Below, one piece after another: positions 40,081 to 52,986 of a stretch of 64,000 nt of DNA. The stretch is taken from contig JAHQIY010000006.1 in assembly GCA_019054805.1 (NCBI GenBank), positions 2,232,001 through 2,296,000 of the forward strand, written 5' to 3'. A program made the translations under genes and the position numbers. Origin of the DNA: Brachionus manjavacas (Eukaryota > Rotifera > Eurotatoria > Ploima > Brachionidae). Position 1 is the first letter of the stretch. Every line of letters starts with the position of its first letter. The notes under the pieces were generated by a model. The model worked only from the letters and a program-made list of their open reading frames with translations, was not told where the DNA came from and searched no databases.

Positions 40081-42438
40081 TTAGATCTTCTTTCCTTTAA
40101 AAATTTCAAGTGCTGAATTTTTAAAATTCGTATTTAGATTAAAAAATAAAACATATGTATAAATGTTTGAAATGGAATAGAAAAGTTCACCAGCCTCTTG
40201 AAAATTGCTGCAAATTCTGCTCTGTTTTGTGCAAACATTTAAATTCCATCTTAAAAGCATTTTTTCAATGATAATAAATAGCGAAAAGCCAAAGTGTATC
40301 ATCTTTAACACAATAATCACCGACATATTTAAAACAACAGTGGAAGTTATTTTTGTTTGATGCTTCTCGATTTCACGAGTACTTTTGTTCACAATCATTT
40401 TAGAAGCTGTTATTTTTTTCTTTAGTTTTTTTCGCAATTGAAACAACATTTTCAAATCAAATCCTATCACCAGAGCCATTAAAAAAACATCATTTAATAG
40501 AAAATTAGCCAAATATAAGCTATAAATCATATATGACCCAAAACCAAAAATTTTTTTTACATTAGGATCAGAATTTTTGAACTGTAAATGGTCGAATGTG
40601 TTGGTGTTTGGGAATTCTTGATAGTCCGCTTCGTCCAAAATCATAGGCTGTTGATTTATTTCCACGGTAAAAAATTTGTCCAAGGACAATACAATGCTAA
40701 ATAGAATAAATGTGACTAAGAAAACTTTCATTTTTGCTCTAGCCTTGAAAATTGTAATTGAAAAAAATTCATTTTTATTCAATAGATAGAACCTTATCCA
40801 TGAAATAACTATTAATGTCACATTAGACCAAATTTTAAGAATGTTAAAAAAAAATTCTATAAATATTTTGTTGTATATTTGTGCAAAATAGTTGCGCACA
40901 AATGCGGAACAAAAAATACCATTTACATAAACACATTTGTTTATTATATGAATTCCGTATAGAACAAAGTAAACCAAGTTTACCAGCGAATTGAACAGCA
41001 TTATCTGGCACGCAAATATTTCACTTTTAGTTTGTCTGACATGTTTTAGATTCAATAAAATTTTAATATTAAGTAAATTTGTCATAAAGCCGAGCACTGA
41101 AATTACATAAATAAGAACTATGGATACAAAGTTCATAAATTCTGAAATATAAAGAAAATCTTTTTGACTGATGGAAAGTACTGGTACCGAAAAATTGCCA
41201 CACAACTCAAATTTTCTTTTAAAATCACACTTTTTGACCAATTCATTTACACTTTGAAAACATATGCTTGTGTATCCTGATATTGAGTTATAAATAATTT
41301 TATCATTTTTAAGAAACGCAGTTAGTGATGAAATATTATCAAAGTGGTTGTGATATAGCCAAAGAAGAGTGCATGTGCATTGTTCCTGATAAATAGACAC
41401 ATAAACAAAAGTGAATTTATTTAATGATAAATTTTTGTAGTAGCATAGATCATTTTCGGAAAATTCAGAAACATCCAATGCATCAATATAAATTCCGATC
41501 GGTTTTTGACTTGTTCCCAAACTATTAAACCAGTGCGATTGATTGAACGCTAAAAATTTAAAATTAGCTTTTAAAAACGTGATTGATTTTAATCTTTTTA
41601 AATTGGAAATTGATTCTAAATTCAAATAGTTGAATGATCCGATTAGAGAAATGATACTGGCATTGGAAAAAAGTGCTGAGTTCAATAGTTCTTTGCTTAA
41701 ATCAATTCTATATGAGTATAAATAAATTTTTTCTATGACAATGTTTAGTGTTTGATTAACTTCTAAAAAGCCGAGTGTGTTTCGTTTTAAAAAAGTGTCT
41801 GATAGACCTCTAAGATCGATAGAAAAAATATTTGAATTTTGAAGAATACTCGGACATGTATTTTTTGAGTATTTTGTAGAAAAACTGAATTGCAAGCTGA
41901 AAATTTTGCCAAAGACTTTGTAATCAGTGCTTGTATTGAAGCATTTATTTAATTTAAATCCGTGAGAATAAGGCTGAAAAGATGTGTAATAAAAGGACAG
42001 GTAAATTATTTCAATATAATTGATTAACTTTTCAGATAAAGCCGAATTCAAATCAAATCCCTTAATATCTAAAAATTTGATCACAATCACTGTTGGTAAC
42101 AGGGAAAAGCTCCTTTGTGGTTCACCTAGGGTTAAATCCAGGGTAGAATCAATAACCAAAGGCTTGTAAGGATAAAATTCAATTGTATACTCAAAATCTC
42201 GACTGTCAATGCAATCGAAATGAATTTGGTCGAAAGTAAAAAAATTTCTAATATCTAATTTTACAGAATGGCTTTTTGAACCAAATCCAAAGCCTGTAAT
42301 TTGGATTATTTTAAAATATTTTGAAATCATTTTTAAACAGACATTTTTGGATATTTTGCTATGATCATTTAATTTGAAAAAACCAACACTTTTTTCCATA
42401 TTATAAAATAATATAAAAAAAAACAGTGCATGCTTCAT
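40081..42438 (-). CDS. Orphan seven-transmembrane receptor with large ectodomain
   Basis: Single-exon gene, 785 residues, ATG at 42436-42438. A hydrophobic N-terminus (HALFFFILFY) looks like a signal peptide. Residues about 30-425 form an extracellular domain with spaced leucine/phenylalanine motifs (ISLIGSFNYLNLESISNL, LKRLKSITFLKANFKFL) resembling degenerate leucine-rich repeats, and a Cys cluster before the membrane (CTCTLLWLYH, CDFKRKFELC) like an LRR C-cap. Seven hydrophobic segments follow at about 430-460, 470-497, 515-550, 566-588, 638-668, 702-733 and 750-775. WIRFYLLN after segment 3 sits where rhodopsin-class receptors have DRY, and TYVLFFNLNTNFKNS sits in the segment 7 position. 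The DRY Asp and NPxxY Pro are missing. Ligand unknown. Confidence 0.75.
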   Translation of the reverse strand: MKHALFFFILFYNMEKSVGFFKLNDHSKISKNVCLKMISKYFKIIQITGFGFGSKSHSVKLDIRNFFTFDQIHFDCIDSRDFEYTIEFYPYKPLVIDSTLDLTLGEPQRSFSLLPTVIVIKFLDIKGFDLNSALSEKLINYIEIIYLSFYYTSFQPYSHGFKLNKCFNTSTDYKVFGKIFSLQFSFSTKYSKNTCPSILQNSNIFSIDLRGLSDTFLKRNTLGFLEVNQTLNIVIEKIYLYSYRIDLSKELLNSALFSNASIISLIGSFNYLNLESISNLKRLKSITFLKANFKFLAFNQSHWFNSLGTSQKPIGIYIDALDVSEFSENDLCYYKNLSLNKFTFVYVSIYQEQCTCTLLWLYHNHFDNISSLTAFLKNDKIIYNSISGYTSICFQSVNELVKKCDFKRKFELCGNFSVPVLSISQKDFLYISEFMNFVSIVLIYVISVLGFMTNLLNIKILLNLKHVRQTKSEIFACQIMLFNSLVNLVYFVLYGIHIINKCVYVNGIFCSAFVRNYFAQIYNKIFIEFFFNILKIWSNVTLIVISWIRFYLLNKNEFFSITIFKARAKMKVFLVTFILFSIVLSLDKFFTVEINQQPMILDEADYQEFPNTNTFDHLQFKNSDPNVKKIFGFGSYMIYSLYLANFLLNDVFLMALVIGFDLKMLFQLRKKLKKKITASKMIVNKSTREIEKHQTKITSTVVLNMSVIIVLKMIHFGFSLFIIIEKMLLRWNLNVCTKQSRICSNFQEAGELFYSISNIYTYVLFFNLNTNFKNSALEIFKGKKI

Positions 42439-45400
42439 ACTGGCATGAAATCTTTGAAAATTTTTTAAATTTTTTCAAAAAAATTAAAAATAACATGAAA
42501 TGAAACAAATATAAATAATGATTTTTGCCATCAACAATATGATATTTTGAATATATATTGTAAAATGATATCTATAAATATGATTTCAATCTACTGTTTT
42601 TTTTTATTAAATGAAGGTACTTAAATTTTTAATTTTTTTCTCAAATCTTTGGATGTTAAAAAAAAATTGTTGGAACTTATGTTTTTAGGCTATTTATGAA
42701 ATTTAGAAACAAAACTACTGAAAATGTCAGCTTTCAAAATATCTTATACTGCCCTTTTGAACTAAAGTAACCCAGAAAAACTGCAAAAAATGTTTATCTA
42801 TTAATTCAAAATTGAGCAGTTTGAAAATTTGACACTTTAAACGAAATTCCATTAATTCTAAAATCATTTTTAATATTCATATGTTTTTAAATTTTTACGT
42901 GGCTCTAATTGTGCATAATTTAATTTTTTTTTATTTACACTTTTAATCGTATTTTTTATAAACTTTGCTATGGTCAAAAGATTTTTTTATTTTAAATTAC
43001 AAAAAGAGAAATCAGGACAAAAATCAAATAAATAACTTAATTTCATAAAATCGACACTGCAAATCGCATCAGCTGATACACTAAATGCATCATCTGAATA
43101 AACATCTGTATTTAAAATTCACTTATAATTATATTAATATTTAAGAGGTATATTTAAACGCTGGGCTTAGATGACGCATTGAATCAGCTGATAAAAGATC
43201 CATACCAGATTTTGGAATTTTATAAAAAATGTTAGCAAAAAGTTTTGTTCAAAAATAAGTCAGTAAATTTCAAAATATTTGTTAAATGATTCATTTATTA
43301 TCTTAAAAATTAAAAATTATTTTTAGCTTTAAATTTTGAATGCTGGTTAATTGATTTTCAAAGAGTTTCATTTTTTCATTGTATCTCAAAAATAAGCTAT
43401 CAAAATATTTAATTATGTATCAAAAAAATAACTACCACAAATAGTAATTCATTTTTTTGTTATGATTTATCAACATACGCTATTATAAAAATTAAAAAAG
43501 CCCCTTTAATAAAATAAATTTTCTACATTTTCTGTTCTTTATTTATCATTTTTTTAAATTTTTTCAATTCTAAAGGAGCTTTAGTCTGGTACAGAAAACA
43601 AATAAATAAATGAAATTTCTAAAAAAATTTTCTATTTAAAAATAACTTAAATGACGGAATAAAGATTTTTTTATGATTTCAATAATGAAATATCCGAATG
43701 TAAGTCCTTTAAATTAAGGCACATAAAAAATTCATCTGGATATTTTTACTCAATCCTATTTTCGAACCCTAATACTCAAAAAAGTGGGTAATCCAACCTA
43801 AAATCAAACTTAAACACATTAATTTGGTTTAAAATGAAAAAAATGTATTTTATCAAAAAATATCATTTAAAGTATTGCCTGATTTTAAATTAATTTTAAA
43901 TTTAATAGTTATATTTAATAAAATTAAAATCAAATTTAATAATTATAAAATTAACTTCAATAATGCAAAGAATTATCCATTTTTTCAAGGATCCAAACAA
44001 TAAATAACATCAACACACGCACATCTTGCTGGACCCAACTTAAAGAATTCATTAATTCCTATTTGTATTATTCTAAATTAGATGAATCCTTTAAAGAAAT
44101 TAGTGTTGGATGCGGTCAGACAAAACCGGTCCATTAGGCGGACGGTTTTGGCCGGTCAGCTTTGCGGTCAAAATTTTGGACCGGAGGAAAAAAAAAATTT
44201 TATTAAAAAAAAAAAAAAAAAATTTATTTAAAAGAAAAAAAAATTAAAAACGTATGAATTAAAAACAAAAAATTGTTTTATTCTTTAAATCTAAGTTAAA
44301 ATATTTCAATTGTAACTCTCATAGGCAAATTAAAATTCAAAAAGTTATGAAAAATTATTCAAAAATTTATTTAATAAATAATTTAAATAAATAAAAATAT
44401 GTTTAATTTAAATTTTAGTTGAAAAAAAGTAAGATTAATTAATTTTGATTCATTAAAGCCCATTTTAAATTTAGCTAATTTTGTTTTACAGTATCTAATT
44501 TTTAGTATAAAAAATGTTGTAGATATTTATTTTTATTGAAGCAAAATTAATTGATTAGCAGAAAAGTTTATTTTTCAAAAGATAAATGTCGTCATTTTAA
44601 AATATAACATTTATTTTCAAGAAATAAACATCAAATAATATATTGAAGTAGCTATTGAAAATTCAATACCGGACCCTGTAATTAATTCTAATAAAAAGTA
44701 GCTTCAAGCACATCAGTTCAACCATTAGCTCTGTAATGCCGAAGAGGACGCCCGCCAAAGTCAGTAGATGTTCGAAAAACTGAAGCCAAAATTTTTCAAT
44801 CAAATTTAATTACAGGAAAAGACTCAAATTACTCATTTAAAATATGAAATTATCACAAAAATGTGTAAATATTTTTTCTTTATATCTTTTTATTTTTTTT
44901 GGGTGATTTAATTTTCTGTAGAGAAAATAATGTGCTTATACAAATTAACATCTTTTTTCTGATATTATTTATCGTTTTTGAAATTGAAATTAGATACAAA
45001 AGAAAAATTTAGCTACTACCAAAACAGCACCTGATCATAATGCAAAAGTAAATCCATGGTCGTATTTGACCCCAAAATGGTAACTTAAAAGTGCGAACGT
45101 TTTAAATTTTAAAAAATTCTAAACGAGCGTTTTTAACTTTTTGTAAATTTTTTTTATGAAATTTTAATATCTAGTGCAATTTTTTTAATTAGTTTTTTTA
45201 CTTTTCTAGTTTTTGTATTTTTCGGATGATTTTTTTTTCTTAATAAAATTCAGAAATAATTTCGTTTTTTTTTCAGAAAGAATAGAATTTAAAAACTTTT
45301 ATAAAATTGTAAAATTAAATTTTTTTTTTAAACAATTAATTTGTTTATTCGACTATAGAGAACTCTCAACAATTAAAAAATTTATTTAATAAAAATCTCA

Positions 45401-48400
45401 ATTAAAGTCAAATAAAATTTGAAAAACAATAGTCTGACAAATTGAACTAAATTGAAAAACTAAATAAAATAAAAAACAAAGAATAAAGTCTTGTGAATAA
45501 TTCTTGAACAATAATAAATAACTTTAACTTTTTTTTGACTTGCTTAATTAACTAAAGATTAATAGATTTCAAAAGATTATAATGATGATTTAATTTTATC
45601 ATTGATTGTTTGCAGAGTCATAAAACTTACCAAATATAAGATAACAGTAACTGTAAAAAGAGATTTAATGAATTTTTTGTTTGTATATACAATAGAGGTT
45701 TATTGAAAGATTATGTCGTCAACCATAGTTATTCTTATCTTATTTACTTACATAAGGCTTTTCTTAACTAAGGTTTTTGACTTGATTTTTCTATAAAAAT
45801 CTAGAGTTGCTCAGCATACGAGTTGTCAATTTTTATCTTTAGTAGTCAAGTTAAAATAATTTTTTTCTTTTTTACCAAATTATGTTTTAATCATATTTAA
45901 ATTAAACTATCATTCGGCCAGGCTTTAATTCTAGATCAAGCGTCATATGTCCAAGATTGTTCATATGGTCAATCTGTTCAATTTTTTTTTTAATTTTTTT
46001 TAAAACGCAATTTTATTAATTATTTAGATAATTTTATTTGAAAAAGTCTTGAGGGGATTATTAAAAATTACCTATTTTAATTAAACTTCATAGAGTTTCC
46101 GATAAAGATGCAAAATTGAAAATTCAATTTTATTTGAGTTGAATTTTTGCAAAGACTAAAAAGTTTTGAACTCAAAAAAATCTTATTTTTGGGCCAAGAC
46201 AGTCGATTAAATGCAAAACTTGTATGATTAAGAAACATCTTTTTTCTTTGACTAGCTTTGTTTGCTTACCTACATTCGAGCATTATAATCGACTTAAATC
46301 CTAATTAGTATCGATTTATCTTAATAATTAAAGTTGACAAAAACGAAAAAAATTTTGCTCAAAAATCTTTCTCAAAAAAGATAATAATAGAGTTATTTTA
46401 CTTGTTTTATTTTTTAAATTAAATTTTTTGTTGTATGGGCCTAATCACCTGTCTGACTGATTGCCTGTCTGTCTAGATTATGTTCGTGTTTTTTTGACTA
46501 AAATTTTTAAAATTTATCTTAAATATTCTCATTTAATTTTAAAATGTTGAGATAAATCTATTTCACTCTGGTCATTTCTATTTGAGTTTTCGTGTTTTGA
46601 TTTTAAAAAGTAAAATATTTAATAATCATTTTACTAAGCAAAATTTCTAATTCTACTACAAAAAGATCTGGTTCAGAATTTTCAAATTTTTTGATCGAAT
46701 TATCGTAAGTATCACCTATCGAACATACAAAAAAAATTTTTTTTTGAATGCGCTAGACTTTTTTGAAGGAGATGCAATTTTTTTTAAACAGGAAAACAAA
46801 TATACAATGTAAATAAAAAATCTTACGATTTATAGTAATTTTTGTCATACAAGTTAAATTTTTCAACTTTTCCAGGAAGCTAAAAAAAATTAAACAAGCC
46901 GGCTAGGTTAGCCTAGTAGTGACCACTTATCATATGAGTAAATAAAGATAAAACTAGTTATAAGTAAAAGCCTTATTTAAAATAATTACTTATACTTAGT
47001 TGGCTAGGAAATCTTAGTTTCTGGTCACCGATTAAATATTAGAAAAAAAAGTAACCTTCTCTCAGTGGTTTGTTTTTCGTTCCTAAAACTCTATTTGTTT
47101 GCTAATACACTTAGTAAGTCAAGATTAGAGATGAAAGCAAAATTAAATAAAATATATACTTTAAATTTTTTAGTATTTTTAGTATTTCATTTTTTTGTTT
47201 TGGCATTCAATTTGCTCTAATGGCTTAGAGAATTTTACTTAATTTAATTCAATTTGTTCAAATTATTATTTAAATAAATAAAAAAAGAGCATCAACATAA
47301 TTTTAATGATCCTTCAACAACTTTTTTCAAAAATTTAAATTAAATTGTTTAGATTTTTTTCATTTCGCTAGGATTGTTTGTTTTTAATTAGATTTAGTTG
47401 TTATGTGTAGCAAGAAAATGATGTTCCAAAGTCACTAATATTGCCATTCGGGTATTTCCTTTGAAGCAAGCACTCAACCGTAAGATTTAGACACTTTAAA
47501 CAAACAGACTGAGCTTTAGTTAATTGTAACTAATGAAAAAAAATCACCCGGAGAATTTGTATTCTTGCTAAACAATGAATATCTTAGCTTAAATTTGACC
47601 AGACTTATTTATAAAAATTTTCATGACCAAAAGGCTTTTTCTTTCGTAGTAACAAATTGAGAGAGATTATCAATTCTTCAACGATTGACAAGTGCTCAAC
47701 TCTCTACTTTTTTCTTTGGATTTTAGCCATTTTGAATTTATTAAAAAATTATCTTTAGTGTATCATACTTTTGTACGAAACTTTAATTTCAACAAAGATA
47801 TTATTCCAAATGCTACTTGACTGAATTGTACAATAACTCGCTCATATTTAAATTTAATAAAAGCAAATATTAATTTATTTTTTCGATGATCTAATCTCTT
47901 AAGAATTTTTTAGGTTTCCAGGTCAGTCTATGTCCATAAACAGCTTAAGTCTCGAACTTCCAATTTAAAAAATAAGAATGACTTTTAAAGTCACGCATCT
48001 AGCCATGGAGAACTGGACTATCTAGAGATTTAAATTTACTTCAAAAGGTTACCTAAGTTTTTTAAAATCAAAATCACCAAACTTTGTGTTAATTTATGTT
48101 CCTATTTTCGACACCAATAATCAAAAAGATTCTAAGATCGATTTGATTAAGATGTCTTAAAAACTAAAACTCTTGAGCTCAAGTTGGATTTGTGGCAAAC
48201 TGTTTTTTGGATTTTTTTTCCGAATTTATTTAATTTTTTCTAGAAACAAGTTTTAATTAAAATATTTTTAAATTAAATTCGGTAATCGTTACATAATAAT
48301 TTGTGCCATATAAATTTGTTTCATGTTTCTCAAAATACTTGAGATTAATTTCCGAATTTGTTAGTTTTAGGAATTGAACAATATTACAAAAGATAATTAT

Positions 48401-51400
48401 TAGATCGCATGCTATCTTAAGGTATTGGTTTTATAATGGCTTATCCCAAACGAAATAGTTTGCAACCAAGCAAGTAGAAAAAGGCCTCTAATTGTCTCTC
48501 GATAGATGAAATAACCGCATTGTTGTCAATCTAAATTGTCTATAAAGCCATAGGATATTGAGGAAATTTTTTCTTCGGCAAAATACTCAGGAACCATTTT
48601 TAAAAATAAAATATTTCATTTTTTTTTAATTTTATTTAGATAAATCTTTGATTTATAAGAAAAAAAAATATTTTTCAAGTAGATCTGGATAACTTGTGTA
48701 AAATTTTATTTTATGATGCTACTTTTAACAAACAAGCTGTTAAAAATCAAAACAATTTTTTTCTAAATTCACTAATTTTATTCAAGTGGGCATACAAAAT
48801 AATTAGGGATTTGAAGTTTCATTTTACTTAATTTAAAAAAGATAATTAAAGCTGAAATTAGACTCTGGCATCTTAATCAAATTGCATAATGAACTAGGTA
48901 ATGAGTATGCAGTTTGTTTCGGATGCAAATCAAGGTAGTCAAAAATTACTTTAGAGACGAACAATAGAAAATCTCTAGACATCTCGTCTAAGTTGCAATT
49001 GAAGCGGTAATGGATAAGTGATTTCAAGTATTATATGAGCAATAACTTAATTTAAAGAATATGTACTAAAAAGCAATTTTGAATAATTTGTCGAGTAGTT
49101 TTTAATAGACTGATGACTTTTTATTTGCTATAATTAGTAATTTTTTTTCAATATAGGTAGTCTCTCAAAAGGTTACGGTTTTTAATGACTAAATTTGAGT
49201 GTCTATTAAAAAACTTTGCTAAGACGAGTTGGTATTTATCTTTACACTTTACCACATTTCTCATTTTGTGTAAAATGCAAGTTTTTTATCAATCCGCTTA
49301 GAGACAAAATTTAATTATTTTATTAGAAAATAAGAAGAAATGAAAACAACATTTCACATTTCGTCAAACCACTTGTTTGACCAAGAAATATTTTTTCTTC
49401 AACTCATTGTGGCCTCTTTTGATAAGTTAAATTAAGCTACTTCCTAATTAGCTTCATTTTGTTATCGGATCTAAAATTTGGGAATTGGTCAACATCATGT
49501 GTCTTAAAATTCAATTTTTTGTGACATAGATTCATTTTATCAAATAAAAAAAACATCAAAAGAATTCAGACAAATTATTACTAAAATTCTAATTCAAATT
49601 TTAACAGAGAAATTTAATAAATTTTAAAAGCAGATAAATTACAAATAATTAAGTTAAAATCTGTTTGAGGAACTTTCTTAAAAATTATTTTCTTTTTTGT
49701 TTTAATTTTATTTTAAAAAATTAGACAAAAGTTTTTTTTTAACAAAACTATAATTTTAATTTGAAAAAGATTTTTCTTTAAAAAAATTGAAACTTTGTAA
49801 TCAGTAAAAAAAAACTTTTTTAAAATATTTAATCTCGATTTAATAGATAAAAAATGTTCCTTTTTGGAATTTTACAAATAAATTAAAAATGTTTATTTGA
49901 CTAAATGAATTTTAAATTGAATCAGATACTAAGCCTTGAAGGCTATAAATCCAGAATTGATAATTGCCAAAAAACTTCAATACAAAAACAACTTAGTTTA
50001 GTCTAATAAATTCGTAGCATCTATTGTCATTTTTGTTTAAGTATCCATTAATAGAATAAACAAACATTTTGGCTATTACGACTAGATATTTTAGCATTAA
50101 AATATAAAAAGTTTAAATTTGTCGTTAATATTAAACATATGTGTCCGAGATGAAAAATCATTTATCTCATATTTCCAATGGCTTATCTATTTATTTAAAA
50201 GGTACTAATGAAGTGAACATTAGTGATTCATTCATTTACCAGAAGCCATTTAGATTGGAATGATCGAGTCCTAAAAAAAGTTCATTCAAAAGTAAATAGT
50301 CGAATTATTTAAAGACTTAATTAATCGATTTTATTGAGTTTAAATGAAGTCAAGTTTAAATATTTAAACAAGAAAATTTACATGGATTCTGAGCAAATAT
50401 TTGAATTGAGGTGCTTGACTGAGTCGGTGCTCGGCAAGCACTAAGGTTGAAATTGATATCCAGTTTGCATTTATTTACACAAAGATCAGATAGCTTTGAC
50501 TGAACAGTTTACCAATTTTTATTCGACGAGTATTTGCACTTCATTAATCTAGGGTTTTTCATACAGGATTAAATTTTTTTTTTTGTACTCGTTTAATTAC
50601 AATCAATAAATCGATGACCAGGTGATCAATATGAAAACCTTGAAAATTCAAATTTTTGTTGATAAATGTTTTACTATTTTTGTAGATCAAAAATCAAGAT
50701 TAAACTAATTGGTTTTTTGGTTTTTGTCAAAAAAATGCAAATGCCCAAGAAAGGGATTAAATTTTTTTAAATCTAAGATTTTAGATGCACTTTATCATTT
50801 AAATCTGATAACAAAAAAGCCCTGAGAACATCTTTTAAATGATTTTTAATCTATTCGTCTCTTATTAGGCCATACCTATTCTCAACTTAAAAGCATTTTA
50901 TTTAGTTAAAAAATTTGACTGTTTTATTTTTTTTAATTTAATTTACAAGGTTTTTTATAAATCTGACAAGATCATGATCAAGCTTTGATCATAATTAAGA
51001 GAGATTTTTTTATTCAAATAAAAAATTGACAAAAGATTTTTTCTACGACCTTTTTGTGAAGTAGAAATAAGAAGTGATTATTTTTACTTATGAATTTTTT
51101 AATTAAATTAGTGAAAAAATAAATAGTCATAATATTTTTTGTAGTAAATTATTAAAAGTTGTAGTTTATTTGATTGAAAATTTTCATATTAATTATTTAT
51201 GGTGCAAATTGTATAAAAAAATCTGGTTTAAATTTTTAGACTAAAATTAGCAATAAACAGACGACAATTAAATAAAAAGAGAGCGAACATTTAATTATTT
51301 AGAAATCAATTTTGTGAAAAATTTTTAAATTATTTAGTATCTTTCCGATTGTTTAATTTTCTGTTATCTGATATTAAACCAATAATTTATTAAATGTTCT

Positions 51401-52986
51401 CTTAAAAAATGTTTTATATTAAAAATTGTTTAAATAAAAATGATTTAATTTTAGATGCATTTCCAAGTAAATCTGTTTTACTTTAATTAGAAGAGATTTT
51501 GATACAATAATACAGTTAAAAAAATGCTTTTATCTATCTTATTTTTTATTAAATAAATTAAACATTACCAGTGCTGTATTATCCATTAGCTTAAAGATAA
51601 TAATAAATAAATTATAAGTGAGTTTTCCAAAAAAATATATGTAATGTATATGAAAAGCATCAAAAATTTACGAAATAATAGAGAAAATTATACCAGAGAA
51701 AACAAAAAAAAAACATTATTACTTATTTTTTAAAATTCGTATGACTAAAAAAGAAAAAAGATTGGTTTTTTGTCATAATATTTTTTTTAATTTTAAATAT
51801 AAAAAATTAAATTACTATTGTTCTGAAAATTTAAAAGTTTTTATTCATAATCAAATTTCAAAATATTTTATTATTTACTTTCAATTTTTTGTTTATAACA
51901 CTTTTATGAATAAACACAATAACCAATTACTTTTTTTTTGTTGACAATATTTAAAAACTTAGTCAATAAAATGAAAATTTCCTTCAAAAATTAATCAATT
52001 TATTTGTATTTCACTTTTACCATGAAACTGTTTGAATTTAGATTTTTTTTCAACTTAAAATTTTGTAAATTTTAATCATAGATGATTATTCAAAAAGTAA
52101 AATAATCTTCAGTTTTTCTATGATAGAATAGAATATTTTTTTTGGTGTTTTCCATTCAATTAGATGATCTTCAAAAGTCTTAGCAAGTTTCATGAAAAAA
52201 AAATCAAAAATTTATGAAAAAAAATTTCAACTTAGAGAAATATTTAGCCAATTTTGAAAAACAATAATTTAAACTTTGTGAAAATAAGGTTTTTTAATAT
52301 TGGTAACCTTATAATAGATAAAATCTTACAAATTCACAAGTTTCAAAATTTTACAAAAAAAACACTAATAGGTGTCAAGAGTTGGAAAAAAATTCAAAGT
52401 TTTAAAAGCGGCTTTCAGGCACCTCTAACGATAAGCAATCGAACTCGATCAGTAAAAAACTAAAATTGTTTCCTTTGCGTGACACGAGACCGAGGGAAAA
52501 TTATATAAAAAAATTAGGTTAATAGCATTGTGAGCAATAATTTACTTTAGACTGTCCCACGGTTTTAGTTAATTATAGGTCCATTCCCAGACATGGCCTA
52601 AAATTTTAGATTGAATTTTTAAATTGCATCAGAACTATAAAAAGATTTATGTTTAATTCTAAAGTCCGGACATTAATAAATCATTTATATCTTTTAAGTG
52701 ACCATTAACTTTTTAAAACGAGCGCGAGAGCAGGTAATTTTTTAAAATGACTTTTAAAATGTAATTACCCATCTCAGACCATCGACTGAGATAATAGTTA
52801 TATTACACAATTTAAAACCTGTTAAACACAATTAAGCAACAGGATATTTCTAATTTTGAACAAACTATATACTCTCAATTAACACTTTTTTTCTTGGTTT
52901 ATTTTATAAACAATCTCTCAAATATTTGGTTTTTTTAGACACTAATCTTTATAAATAATGTCATTTGAGTTTTGAGAATAGTCGCA
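42439..52986. other. Gene-poor AT-rich block of 10.5 kb
   Basis: I find no coding region I can support. Short frames (48833-49027, 51741-51944, 52254-52463) are low-complexity. Recognisable scraps are a transposon-end-like block at 44098-44185 (TAGTGTTGGATGCGGTC), shared with 6910-7075, and two ATCAGCTGAT palindromes at 43068-43077 and 43183-43192. It could hold distal regulatory sequence, non-coding RNA or old mobile DNA. Confidence 0.5.
44098..44185. repeat. Transposon-end-like block shared with 6910-7075
   Basis: GTGTTGGATGCGGTCAGAC, then ACCGGTCCATTAGGCGGACGG and GCGGTCAAAATTTTGGACCGG. The same order, with changes, occurs at 6910-7075 inside the hAT. The GC-rich GGTC/GACC repeats and the TAGTGTTGG start resemble the end of a different hAT family. 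I find no matching opposite end nearby. Confidence 0.5.

Noticed and set aside
51741-51944. 67-residue plus frame with Lys/Phe-rich composition
   Set aside because: Composition follows AT bias; no promoter, homologue or splice partner seen.
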